NCBI GenBank assembly: GCA_031417915.1
Contig: JANOWN010000037.1
Coordinates: 1-64,000 of the forward strand
Reading direction: 5' to 3'
Length of the DNA stretch: 64,000 nt
From: Methylotenera_A sp031417915
GTDB lineage: Bacteria > Pseudomonadota > Gammaproteobacteria > Burkholderiales > Methylophilaceae
Position numbers and translations under genes: made by a program. Positions 28,830-36,641 of the stretch are shown here, one piece after another. The first letter of the stretch is position 1. Each line of letters begins with the position of its first letter. The notes under the pieces were generated by a model. That model did no database searches, had not been told where the DNA came from, and was given only the letters and a program-made list of their open reading frames with translations.

Positions 28830-29858
28830 ATGAAACTATCTCACATTGTAGTTGCCGCATTGGCAACATTTTCAGTTTCCGCACAAGCGCTAACCTCTAT
28901 CAACCTAGGCAGCTATACCAATGTTAGCACCTATGCGCTCGATCTCACGGCTGGCGCGGTATCTGGCCTAGAAGCATCAGCAGTCACTTACGCACGCGAT
29001 CGTGGTACTTTATTTTATGTGGGCGATGAAGGTACAGGCGTAGTTGAGATTTCACTTACAGGCCAAACGCTAGGCAGCATGGCGTTTAACTGGGCTGGCA
29101 CACTTAGCACAAACCGCGATACAGAAGGCTTAACCTATTTGGGTGGCGGGCAACTTGTAGTGGCAGAAGAGCGCTTATACGATGCCTATAGCTTCAATTT
29201 TGCGGCTGGTGGCACTACAACTTTGGCCAATAATTACGCCTCAATCAGCAACGCAATTGTTGGCAACAACGGTTTTGAAGGCCTGAGTTACGACCAAAGC
29301 AACGGCAGTTTTGTGACGATTAAACAGCAAACTCCACAAGATATTCGTGCTGGCAACCTCACATTCTCAGCCACAGGCGGCACATCGACGATGGGCGATC
29401 CGCTCTCTGCAACTGGGCAGATGTTTAACCCAGCTTTATTGGGTGTGACAACGCTATCAGACGTGCAAACTCTCTCGTCATTTGACGCGCTGGTTGGCAC
29501 ATCAGCAGCCAACAACTTGCTCATTTATAGTCTGGGCTCTAAAAAATTGCTCGAAGTTGATCGTCTTGGCAACATTTTGAGTTTCTTAGACATTAATGCA
29601 GCACTGGGTGGCAGCAATACTGTAATCGCTGATATTCTGACGCGCAACGCAATTGAAGGTGTAACGATAGACCAATTTGGTACGATTTACTTGGTTGCAG
29701 AGCAAGACCAGCTTGCTGGCGCTGTCGTAGGTGCTAAATCACAACTCATCGTATTAAGGTCAACCGCACCAGTGCCAGAACCAGAAACCTACGCTATGTT
29801 GTTGGCAGGTTTGGGCTTAATTGCCGCGACGACTCGTCGTAAAAATAAAAATACTTAA
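28830..29858 (+). CDS. PEP-CTERM protein with phytase-like/esterase-like beta-propeller
   Basis: A 342-residue exported protein. It has a signal peptide (about 1-20, SAQA/L), a central region with repeated strands and motifs such as LEASAVTYARDRGTLFYVGDE and IEGVTIDQFGTIYLVAEQDQ, typical of SdiA-regulated/phytase-like propellers, and a C-terminal VPEPETYAMLLAGLGLI signal with a basic end. Enzymatic activity is not evident from the motifs. It shares an operon with the preceding PEP-CTERM gene, and the unit ends at the hairpin at 29883-29908. Confidence 0.85.
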   Translation: MKLSHIVVAALATFSVSAQALTSINLGSYTNVSTYALDLTAGAVSGLEASAVTYARDRGTLFYVGDEGTGVVEISLTGQTLGSMAFNWAGTLSTNRDTEGLTYLGGGQLVVAEERLYDAYSFNFAAGGTTTLANNYASISNAIVGNNGFEGLSYDQSNGSFVTIKQQTPQDIRAGNLTFSATGGTSTMGDPLSATGQMFNPALLGVTTLSDVQTLSSFDALVGTSAANNLLIYSLGSKKLLEVDRLGNILSFLDINAALGGSNTVIADILTRNAIEGVTIDQFGTIYLVAEQDQLAGAVVGAKSQLIVLRSTAPVPEPETYAMLLAGLGLIAATTRRKNKNT

Positions 29859-29882
29859 TTATCGTTAGAGGTATTGGCATAT

Positions 29883-29908
29883 AAAACGAGAGCTTAGGCT
29901 CTCGTTTT
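29883..29908 (+). terminator. Rho-independent terminator of the PEP-CTERM operon
   Basis: AAAACGAGAGC and GCTCTCGTTTT form an 11-bp perfect stem with a TTAG loop, followed by further T residues. It lies 24 bp after the stop of the second PEP-CTERM gene. Because the stem carries A and T tracts on both sides it could work in both directions. Confidence 0.85.
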
Positions 29909-30160
29909 ATTTAGTGAGCGGCTGCATCGGGTCGAAAGTGACGATTTGGAAATTATGGGATTGATTATTTTGAACGTCAGCTTTAGATAAATTAGCTTTA
30001 GAGTTGTTTTGTTTTTCATTTTAAAAAACTTGTTAATTTTGTCTAATAAAACGAATCTTCTTAACGATGGAATGCGCTGTGTAGAGGCATAAAAAGAGCG
30101 AGATATTAGACAGCTTATCATGCTGTATGCTATATAATTACTGGGTTTAAGGTGATTTAT
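29909..30160. other. AT-rich intergenic stretch without a recognisable gene
   Basis: About 250 bases between the terminator of the PEP-CTERM operon and the tRNA remnant. The sequence is AT-rich and has only short open frames without ribosome sites or recognisable protein features. If the tRNA remnant marks an old integration site, this stretch would lie on the element side of the junction. I see no integrase fragment in it. Confidence 0.5.
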
Positions 30161-30214
30161 GTTAGCGGACTCATAATCCGTTGGTACTGTGTTCGACTCA
30201 CAGAGGGGCCACCA
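30161..30214 (+). pseudogene. 3' remnant of tRNA-Ile (CAU anticodon)
   Basis: The anticodon arm (stem 30165-30169 with 30177-30181; loop CTCATAA, anticodon CAT at 30172-30174), the T arm (CTGTG/TTCGACT/CACAG, 30187-30203), the 3' acceptor strand AGGGGCC, a discriminator A and encoded CCA (to 30214) are all present. They match bacterial tRNA-Ile2. The 5' half is missing: no GGCCCCT strand and no D arm occur in the preceding 60 bases. Such 3' fragments arise where mobile elements integrate into tRNA genes. It is not a functional tRNA. Confidence 0.8.
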
Positions 30215-30219
30215 AATAC

Positions 30220-30308
30220 AAATGGCTTGCAAATATGCAAGCCATTTTAGGTTTTTTAATCAAACTTTATACGCCATGCAAGCTAATATCCATGCAGGTT
30301 GCAGGGCA
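30220..30308 (+). repeat. intergenic hairpin repeat, modules A and B (copy 2)
   Basis: Module A: AAATGGCTTGCA and TGCAAGCCATTT form a 12-bp perfect stem (30220-30247) with an AATA loop and a short T run. Module B follows at about 30272-30308 and contains AATATCCATGCAGG. The same A-spacer-B order recurs at 32439-32525 and 56653-56740. It begins five bases after the CCA of the tRNA remnant, so in the intact tRNA gene module A may once have acted as its terminator. Confidence 0.8.
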
Positions 30309-30347
30309 GGTATTATTTATTATTTTTAAGTGCTTTTTGACATTGAA

Positions 30348-30382
30348 AGTAAAAAGCCACATCCGAGGGCGTGGCTTTTTAC
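30348..30382 (-). terminator. terminator of the iron-uptake operon
   Basis: GTAAAAAGCCAC and GTGGCTTTTTAC form a 12-bp perfect stem around an 11-nt loop. It lies about 28 bases downstream of the stop of the last gene of the minus-strand operon (30410). On the minus strand the stem is followed by T-rich sequence. Confidence 0.75.
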
Positions 30383-30409
30383 AACTAAGACTTATGAGTG
30401 CGATTACGA

Positions 30410-31150
30410 TTAAAACTCGTACTCGACTTGCATCCTAAAGGTGTGGTTGGCGGCAGCTTCGCTGGTGCCGAATAGCAATGCGGCGTTGTATTTAATGGCT
30501 TGCTTGGTGCCTAAGCCGATTTTACCGAAAACGGCTGGACCTAAGCGATGTTCTTGCTCATCTGCTGGTGCCCAGTTGTTCCATTTGCCCATGTCGCCAA
30601 ATCCTTGCAGACCGAACTCAAAGCTAGGTTTCCAGCGATAATTAGCTTGCCATTGATAGCCCAGTGCTGTGATGTGATCGCCAGGGCCGAAAGTGCGTTC
30701 TAAAATTACGTTACCATTGAGCTGCACTTTGCCGAATTCAGTTTGTAATAGCGGCGCTAATTTTAATTCGTAAGCTTCATTTCTATTCAGCGGGGCTTCA
30801 ATTTCTACCACTAAGCCGAGATCAACTGGGTATTTGCCCGTTTCGGTGAGCTGAAATCTATTTTCCCATTCGCCGATTGATAACGTTTCGCTACCTTCGC
30901 GCTCGTGTTTGAAATAAACTTCAGTGAACCAGTATTCGGTGACACCATAGCCAAAACCTAAGCTGGAAACTTGCGCGCGGTCACCATTTTGCAGCTTTGC
31001 GGTGCCTGTTTTAAAGTCAATTTCTTTTTCGCCATACTCAACGGTTGGCAGGTATATGTAATCAGCAGGCCCAGCAAATGCAGTGGGCGCGGAGAGTGTG
31101 AGTACGAGGGGAAATACGCGGGAGAATAATAGTGCAATACGAACTTTCAA
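30410..31150 (-). CDS. predicted outer-membrane protein of the iron-uptake operon
   Basis: A 246-residue protein with a signal peptide (about 1-26, TAFA/G) and a run of alternating beta strands ending in Phe (MQVEYEF), i.e. a small predicted outer-membrane barrel. The start is TTG at 31150 with GGAAAG upstream. It is the third gene of an operon with an FTR1 permease and a cupredoxin-like protein, 12 bp after the former. The same context is found for uncharacterised outer-membrane proteins in other proteobacteria. A role in metal passage is inferred only from the neighbours. Confidence 0.75.
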   Translation of the reverse strand: MKVRIALLFSRVFPLVLTLSAPTAFAGPADYIYLPTVEYGEKEIDFKTGTAKLQNGDRAQVSSLGFGYGVTEYWFTEVYFKHEREGSETLSIGEWENRFQLTETGKYPVDLGLVVEIEAPLNRNEAYELKLAPLLQTEFGKVQLNGNVILERTFGPGDHITALGYQWQANYRWKPSFEFGLQGFGDMGKWNNWAPADEQEHRLGPAVFGKIGLGTKQAIKYNAALLFGTSEAAANHTFRMQVEYEF

Positions 31151-31162
31151 TTGTTACTTTCC

Positions 31163-31996
31163 TTAAGTGGTTTTTAATTGAGACGGTGATAAGTTTGGTT
31201 GGTTAATCCATTTCATGCCAGCCGAGATGGCGAATATTGCGGTGACATAAAATACCAACTGCATGCCTGCTGGGCTTGCGTCATAACCAATTAAGCTATG
31301 CAGCAACATGCCGAGTATGGATTTTTCTGGCAATATTGCAGAGGTATCCCATAGTGGCGAAATTAAAGCAGGAATTAAATCTGCTTGAATGAGGTAATGT
31401 GCGGCTTGTGAGGCCATGCCAGCAGCTAGCAATAATACTAATACACTAGTGGCAGTAAAAAACCAGCGCATAGGAATGCGAAGCAAGCCTTTGTAAAGCG
31501 CGTAACCTATGGTGACACCTGCTATCATGCCGATTGCGCCGCCAAGTAGTAAACTAGATGCGCCTACTTGTTCTGAGGTAGCAATGCCGTATAAAAACAA
31601 CACGGTTTCTGAGCCTTCGCGCAAAACCGCGATGCCGACAACTGCGAGCAATACCGAGCATTCACTCGCGCCGTCACGAATAGCATTGCCGACTTTTTGA
31701 GCGCTCGTGGCAAGCTCTTTTCCGTGCGAGGCCATCCAAATATTGTGCCACGCTAGCATTAATACCGCCACACCCAGAATAATGGCGTTAAACAGCTCTT
31801 GACCAACGCCGTCTGCAAGTTCAGAAATTTGGCCCGTAGAGCTGGCCACAAGTGCTGAACCTAATAGCCCAAGCAATAAGCCGCCAACAATCCAGCGGCT
31901 GCGCCCAGGCACATCGCGCGTGGCCGCAGCGACAATGCCGATGATGAGCGCGGCCTCTAAAACTTCACGAAAAACAATGACAGCAGTTCCGAACAT
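31163..31996 (-). CDS. FTR1 family iron permease (EfeU-like)
   Basis: A 277-residue inner-membrane protein with seven predicted helices and both REXXE iron-binding motifs of the Ftr1/EfeU family: REVLE near residue 10 and REGSE near residue 125. EfeU moves iron across the inner membrane. A cupredoxin-like periplasmic partner lies just upstream, as in EfeU/EfeO-type systems. The Fur box upstream of the operon fits iron-repressed expression. Confidence 0.9.
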   Translation of the reverse strand: MFGTAVIVFREVLEAALIIGIVAAATRDVPGRSRWIVGGLLLGLLGSALVASSTGQISELADGVGQELFNAIILGVAVLMLAWHNIWMASHGKELATSAQKVGNAIRDGASECSVLLAVVGIAVLREGSETVLFLYGIATSEQVGASSLLLGGAIGMIAGVTIGYALYKGLLRIPMRWFFTATSVLVLLLAAGMASQAAHYLIQADLIPALISPLWDTSAILPEKSILGMLLHSLIGYDASPAGMQLVFYVTAIFAISAGMKWINQPNLSPSQLKTT

Positions 31997-32013
31997 AGGT
32001 GCTTTCTGAAAAG

Positions 32014-32331
32014 TTATTTGGCGATGATCACGCCTTGGGCAGTGGCCATGTTAAATTCACCAAAAAATGGGTATTTACCTGCCGTTAGCGGACCGATATA
32101 AATCGTCGCTTTGCTGTTGCCACTGATTATTTTTTCGCGGTTTAGCTCGTGACTTTCAAATTCTTCAGGCGTGGCATCTAAGTTTTCCACCAGCAATTTA
32201 ACTTTTTTGCCAGCAGGAACGGTGAGCTCAGCAGGCTCGAAGTGGTGATTTTTTATTTTTATAGTGAACACATCATCAGCGGCAAATGCCAGCAATGGGA
32301 GCATTAAAATCAGGCCTAATACTTTATTCAT
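32014..32331 (-). CDS. periplasmic cupredoxin-like protein (iron uptake partner)
   Basis: A 105-residue protein with a signal peptide (about 1-17) and a cupredoxin fold (FTIKIKNHHFEPAELTVPAG ... PLTAGKYPFFGEF). The cysteine of a type 1 blue-copper site is absent, as in the cupredoxin-like domain of EfeO. It therefore probably binds metal differently, through the His, Glu and Met residues seen. It is the first gene of the Fur-box operon and is followed by the FTR1 permease after 17 bp. Confidence 0.85.
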   Translation of the reverse strand: MNKVLGLILMLPLLAFAADDVFTIKIKNHHFEPAELTVPAGKKVKLLVENLDATPEEFESHELNREKIISGNSKATIYIGPLTAGKYPFFGEFNMATAQGVIIAK

Positions 32332-32356
32332 TTATGATTACCTTAACAATATTTTC

Positions 32357-32375
32357 GATAATGATAATCATTCTT
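32357..32375 (-). promoter_or_regulatory. Fur box
   Basis: GATAATGATAATCATTCTT matches the 19-bp Fur consensus GATAATGATAATCATTATC at 17 positions. It sits 26 bp upstream of the cupredoxin start codon and overlaps the -10 element and spacer of the predicted promoter. Binding of Fur with iron should therefore block RNA polymerase. Confidence 0.88.
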
Positions 32376-32389
32376 ATTAAGATTTGCAA
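32361..32389 (-). promoter_or_regulatory. sigma-70-type promoter of the iron-uptake operon
   Basis: On the minus strand, TTGCAA (32389-32384), a 17-bp spacer and TATCAT (32366-32361) form a good -35/-10 pair. The predicted transcript would start about 23 bases before the cupredoxin ATG. The Fur box overlaps the -10. Confidence 0.65.
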
Positions 32390-32438
32390 GTAATTTTGAA
32401 AAATTTTGAAAAATGTTGAAATAAATGCTACAAAATAC

Positions 32439-32525
32439 AAATGGCTTGCATATTTGCAAGCCATTTTAGCAAATTTTAATCAATTTATATGCCCTGAGAG
32501 CAAATATCCATGCGGGTTGCAGGCC
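32439..32525 (+). repeat. intergenic hairpin repeat, modules A and B (copy 3)
   Basis: Module A: AAATGGCTTGCA (32439-32450) and TGCAAGCCATTT (32455-32466) with a TATT loop. Module B (32489-32525) has AATATCCATGCGGG. It lies between the divergent cupredoxin and nuclease-family genes, so here it cannot simply be a terminator of a flanking gene. The rest of the interval, 32526-32662, shows nothing further that I recognise. Confidence 0.8.
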
Positions 32526-32662
32526 TTCACTGGAATGTTTTAGTTCAGTAGCAGCAACATAGGCTGGATGGTGGTACCTTTAAAATTGTAGTCACTAAAA
32601 TTTGCTATCATCATGTCATTGCGCTATTGTCAGACTAGCTAGCATAGGTAAATAAATTTATT

Positions 32663-33415
32663 TTGCATAACACACTGCATATCGCTACATTCAATATCCA
32701 CAAGGGGTTTACGCATTTTAACGCCCGTTTCGCCTTGCATCTTCAGCGCGATTTACTTCAAAAATTACACGCTGATATTATCTTTTTGCAGGAAGTGCAA
32801 GATGTACATATTAAAAATGGCAAACACATCGAGGCATCTTCTGGCTCTGGGCAAGTAGAGTATTTGGCAGATACGCTTTGGCCAGATTTTGCTTATGGCA
32901 AAAACTCGGTGTATCCCAAGGGTCATCATGGCAATGCTTTGCTGTCGAAGTTTCCAATTTCTAAAACCACCAATGAGGATATTTCCGCGCATAGCTTAGA
33001 ACAGCGCGGCATGTTGCATTGTGAAATTAAGGTGCCAGGCTGGGACGCGCCATTACATGCGGTTTGTGTGCATCTGGGTTTGTTTGCGCATTGGCGCCGT
33101 CAGCAATTGGTAGATGTGGCTGATTATATTGATCAACACGTACCGCACGATGCACCGCTGATTATTGCAGGGGATTTTAATGATTGGAGCACGCGTGCAG
33201 GCCGCGTATTTGCGGAGCGTCTACAAGTGCGCGAGGTGTTTGAGCTCCACACTGGCAAGCTGGCGCGCAGCTTCCCAGCTTGGTTGCCAATGTTGAGGAT
33301 GGACCGTATTTATGCGCGTGGCTTTAACGTAAAACATGTACAAGTTCACTCTGGTGCGCATTTCGTCAAAGTGTCTGACCATGCAATACTTTCTGCAACG
33401 CTTATAAAAACATGA
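32663..33415 (+). CDS. endonuclease/exonuclease/phosphatase family protein (YbhP-like)
   Basis: A 250-residue protein of the EEP fold. It shows TFNIHKG near the N-terminus, the metal-binding Glu in IIFLQEVQD, IAGDFNDW in the middle and SDHAILSATL at the end, all expected for Mg-dependent phosphodiesterases. The start appears to be TTG at 32663, without a strong ribosome site. It overlaps a ClsB-like gene by four bases. In Escherichia coli ybhP (EEP family) neighbours clsB, so this is a conserved pair probably concerned with phospholipid metabolism. Confidence 0.87.
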   Translation: MHNTLHIATFNIHKGFTHFNARFALHLQRDLLQKLHADIIFLQEVQDVHIKNGKHIEASSGSGQVEYLADTLWPDFAYGKNSVYPKGHHGNALLSKFPISKTTNEDISAHSLEQRGMLHCEIKVPGWDAPLHAVCVHLGLFAHWRRQQLVDVADYIDQHVPHDAPLIIAGDFNDWSTRAGRVFAERLQVREVFELHTGKLARSFPAWLPMLRMDRIYARGFNVKHVQVHSGAHFVKVSDHAILSATLIKT

Positions 33416-34557
33416 CGCATTTTATTGACGGCAATCAAATCAAGCTGTTACGCAATGGCGCAGAATACTTTCCTGCGCTAGAAACAGCGATTGATGGCGC
33501 ACTATATGAAGTGTATTTGCAAACTTATATTTACGCAGCGGATGCAACAGGAATCCGCATTGGAAACGCGCTAAAACAAGCTGCGCAGCGTGGAGTGGTT
33601 GTGAATGTATTGCTGGATGGGTTCGGTTGCAAAGATTTATCTAAAGCGTATATTAAAGAACTAGAGCAGGCGGGCGTTCTGGTGATGTTTTACCGGCCTA
33701 AAGTATCGCCATGGACCTTTAAAACAAGGCGTTTGCGGCGATTGCATCGTAAGGTTGTGGTGGTAGATGGCATAATTGGTTTTGTAGGCGGCATCAATAT
33801 TATCGATGATAATGATGTGCCAAATCAAATTGCGCCGCGCGTTGATTTCGCGGTGCGTATAGAAGGCGCGATTTTGGTCGCCATTGTCGAAAGCGTGCAT
33901 AAGTTGTGGCGTCGCATGGCATGGGCAAGGTTGCGGCAAACAAGTGCACATTCTGCCAAAGCTAATTTACAGGCTACAAAAGCAGGCATAAAGGCGGCTT
34001 TTGTGACGCGTGATAATGTGTTGCATAGAAGCGATATTGAGACGGCTTATTTGGCAGCCATTGCACAGGCAAAATCAGAAATTATCATTGCCAATGCTTA
34101 TTTTTTGCCTGGCCAAAGGTTTCGGCAAGCTTTGTTGGCGGCGGCTGCGCGTGGAGTAACAGTAAAATTGTTGTTGCAAGGCCGTAAAGAATATTTTTTG
34201 ATGTTTGCCACGCATGTTTTTTATAGTGAGTTTCTAAATGGCGGTATCGAGATATACGAATACCGCAAAAGTTTTATGCATAGCAAAGTTGCAGTGGTGG
34301 ATAATCATTGGGCGACGGTTGGCTCATCCAATATTGATCCATTTAGCTTATTGCTAGCGCATGAGGCCAATGTAGTCGTGCAAGATGTGGCATTTGCAAG
34401 CGAATTAAGAAGTGAAATCAACGTCTCAATTCAGGCTGCGTATCGCGTCACTTCGCATGAGTGGGAGCATGACAGCAAGCTCAAACATTTTACTTCATGG
34501 ATTTCCTACGGGTTTGTCAGAGTTTTTTTAGGGATTATTGGATATTCAAATGAGTAA
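33412..34557 (+). CDS. clsB: cardiolipin synthase ClsB-like phospholipase D family protein
   Basis: A 381-residue protein with two HKD motifs: HRKVVVVDGIIGFVGGINI (about residue 113) and HSKVAVVDNHWATVGSSNID (about residue 286). These are the paired active-site halves of phospholipase D-type cardiolipin synthases. The length and lack of N-terminal membrane helices fit ClsB (YbhO) better than ClsA. It follows a YbhP-like gene with an ATGA overlap. Confidence 0.85.
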   Translation: MTHFIDGNQIKLLRNGAEYFPALETAIDGALYEVYLQTYIYAADATGIRIGNALKQAAQRGVVVNVLLDGFGCKDLSKAYIKELEQAGVLVMFYRPKVSPWTFKTRRLRRLHRKVVVVDGIIGFVGGINIIDDNDVPNQIAPRVDFAVRIEGAILVAIVESVHKLWRRMAWARLRQTSAHSAKANLQATKAGIKAAFVTRDNVLHRSDIETAYLAAIAQAKSEIIIANAYFLPGQRFRQALLAAAARGVTVKLLLQGRKEYFLMFATHVFYSEFLNGGIEIYEYRKSFMHSKVAVVDNHWATVGSSNIDPFSLLLAHEANVVVQDVAFASELRSEINVSIQAAYRVTSHEWEHDSKLKHFTSWISYGFVRVFLGIIGYSNE

Positions 34558-35632
34558 ACTAGAAACCAAGCAGGTAGAAACGCCAATCGAGCAAGATTGG
34601 GGCTCGCGTGACCATGTGCAGACGTTGGTACTGATGCTAGCCACGGTGTTGGGGGTTTACCTGTGCTATCGCATGGCGGTGCCGTTTCTATCTGTGCTTG
34701 CATGGGCGCTAATGCTGGCAGTTTTGTTTACGCCTTTGCAACGCTGGTTTGAATCCAAGCTCAAACACCCTAATTTGGCAGCCATCGCTTCTATTCTGTT
34801 GATTGGTGCAATCGTGGTCGTGCCTGCGATATTTGTGGGAGAGCAATTGATATTGCAAGCACTAAAAGGTACGCAATTAATCGAGACTAAAGTTGCTTCT
34901 GGCGAATGGCGGCGCACATTAGAAGCGCAGCCACAACTGGCACAAATATTAGACAAAGCTGAACATTATATTGACCTGCCAGGCACGTTTAAAACTTTTA
35001 CTGTATGGCTGGGAGACACTGCTGGCGACATTGTTAAAGGCTCTGTATTTCAAATTGTAGGCTTATGTTTGGTTTTATATGTGCTTTTCTTTTTTCTGCG
35101 CGATCGACGTTTGGTGTTGAAGTCAATTATGTTTTTGTCACCACTCTCACAGGCAGAAATGGGCAGGCTATATAAGCGAGTGGGCGACACCATTCACGCC
35201 ACTGTTTATGGCACATTCGCCATTGCCGCCGTGCAAGGTTTTTTGGGCGGCCTCATGTTTTGGTGGTTAGGGCTGCCAGCGCCATTGCTATGGGGGTTGG
35301 TAATGGGTTTATTAGCCATTGTGCCAATGTTAGGGGCTTTTGTGGTTTGGGGGCCAGCGGCGCTCTTTTTGGCTTTAGAAGGCGATTGGGGCAGCGCACT
35401 GACGCTCGCCTTATGGGGTATGCTGGTTGTCGGCACTGTTGATAACTTACTTAGACCAATCTTTGTTGGCAATCGTCTTAAGCTTCACACCATGCTTACC
35501 TTTTTATCGGTAGTCGGTGGGCTGTTGTTGTTTGGGCCAGCTGGGCTTATTTTAGGGCCAGTGACGCTCATTATTACCATCACATTGTTAGAAATTTGGT
35601 TTAATCGAAATTCCGATGAGGCGGCGCGTTAA
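34550..35632 (+). CDS. AI-2E family transporter
   Basis: A 360-residue membrane protein with about seven hydrophobic helices in the AI-2E/PerM pattern: an N-terminal block of three helices, a soluble segment at about 110-150, then a C-terminal block with the GLVMGLLAIVPMLGAFVVWG region. The ATG at 34550 overlaps the end of clsB; the frame is open slightly further upstream. Members export varied small molecules or act as cation/proton antiporters, so no AI-2 link should be assumed from the name. Confidence 0.85.
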   Translation: MSKLETKQVETPIEQDWGSRDHVQTLVLMLATVLGVYLCYRMAVPFLSVLAWALMLAVLFTPLQRWFESKLKHPNLAAIASILLIGAIVVVPAIFVGEQLILQALKGTQLIETKVASGEWRRTLEAQPQLAQILDKAEHYIDLPGTFKTFTVWLGDTAGDIVKGSVFQIVGLCLVLYVLFFFLRDRRLVLKSIMFLSPLSQAEMGRLYKRVGDTIHATVYGTFAIAAVQGFLGGLMFWWLGLPAPLLWGLVMGLLAIVPMLGAFVVWGPAALFLALEGDWGSALTLALWGMLVVGTVDNLLRPIFVGNRLKLHTMLTFLSVVGGLLLFGPAGLILGPVTLIITITLLEIWFNRNSDEAAR

Positions 35633-35640
35633 GTTTTATC

Positions 35641-36519
35641 ATGGAGATTAAATCAAACTTATTAGTCGAAAGCATGTTTCAGCAGGCTTTGCCGGCACGT
35701 AATAGCGACGCGCACAAAGGCACGTTTGGCAGCGTGGCAATTATCGGTGGTGATAGTGGCATGGTAGGCGCGGTTTTGCTGGCTGCACGGGCAGTCTTGC
35801 ATTGTGGTGCAGGGCGTGTTTATGCCGCAATGTTGTGTAAAGATGCACCAAGTGTAGATATTTTACAGCCTGAAATTATGCTGCGTTCGCCAGCCGCAAT
35901 CGCTCAGTTGCCGCAACTCAATTGTGTTGTCATCGGCACTGGGCTTGGTCAAACCAATGCCGCAATTAAGTTGTTAGAATTTTGGTTAGCGCAAAATGTG
36001 CTTTTGCTTTTAGATGCAGACGCACTTAACTTAATCGCCAGCCATCTGCATTTAGCGTCGCTTGTTATTAGTCGAACTGCAGAAACGGTGATTACGCCGC
36101 ACGCGGGCGAAGCCGCCAGATTGCTGGATGCTGGACTGCTTGATGCCAGCACTGAGCACATTCAACAAAATCGCACAGAAAGCGCGCTTAAATTGGCTAA
36201 AAACTTAAATGTTACCTGCGTGCTAAAGGGCGCAGGCACGGTTTGCGCGCACCACGATGGTAGTTGGTTTACAAACACGAGCGGTAATGTTGGATTGGCC
36301 AGCGGCGGTACGGGCGATGTGCTGAGCGGCATCATTGGTAGCTTGATGGCGCAAGGTTTAAGTGGATTGCAAGCTGCAAAACTGGGTGTTTATGTGCACG
36401 GCGCCGCAGCGGATGCGCTGGTTAAAAAAGGCGTAGGGCCGTTAGGACTAACAGCATCGGAAGTTGTTCTAGAAGCACGTAATGTGCTAAACACGCTAAA
36501 CGCAGTAATTAGTAACTAG
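35641..36519 (+). CDS. nnrD: ADP-dependent NAD(P)H-hydrate dehydratase
   Basis: A 292-residue ribokinase-fold enzyme that repairs hydrated NAD(P)H. The signature NVGLASGGTGDVLSGIIGSL with the catalytic Asp is present, as are GSVAIIGGDSGMVGAVLLA and VITPHAGEAARLL. Only the dehydratase domain is present; the epimerase domain (NnrE) that is fused to it in Escherichia coli is absent and must be elsewhere or missing. It starts 8 bp after the transporter. Confidence 0.9.
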   Translation: MEIKSNLLVESMFQQALPARNSDAHKGTFGSVAIIGGDSGMVGAVLLAARAVLHCGAGRVYAAMLCKDAPSVDILQPEIMLRSPAAIAQLPQLNCVVIGTGLGQTNAAIKLLEFWLAQNVLLLLDADALNLIASHLHLASLVISRTAETVITPHAGEAARLLDAGLLDASTEHIQQNRTESALKLAKNLNVTCVLKGAGTVCAHHDGSWFTNTSGNVGLASGGTGDVLSGIIGSLMAQGLSGLQAAKLGVYVHGAAADALVKKGVGPLGLTASEVVLEARNVLNTLNAVISN

Positions 36520-36537
36520 TAATTTAGTTAAAACCAC

Positions 36538-36574
36538 TGCCCTGCAGCCCGCATGGATATTGGCTTGCAGGGCA
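36538..36574 (-). repeat. intergenic hairpin repeat, module B (copy 4)
   Basis: TGCCCTGCA and TGCAGGGCA (36566-36574) enclose a 19-nt loop with GCATGGATATTGG, nearly identical to the copy at 3866-3902. It lies between the convergent nnrD and DUF5666 genes, where a bidirectional terminator would be useful. Confidence 0.75.
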
Positions 36575-36641
36575 TCGAATATTTATTCTTTTTGAGTGCC
36601 ATTTTGTAACGCGACTGCTATTAAAACTTGTGCTCGACTTG

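Noticed and set aside
30161..30214. Functional tRNA gene
   Set aside because: The 5' acceptor strand and D arm are absent from the preceding bases, so no cloverleaf can form.
34550..35632. AI-2 quorum-sensing exporter linked to the Rpf system
   Set aside because: The AI-2E family name is broad, the gene is 24 kb from rpfF, and no luxS is in the window.
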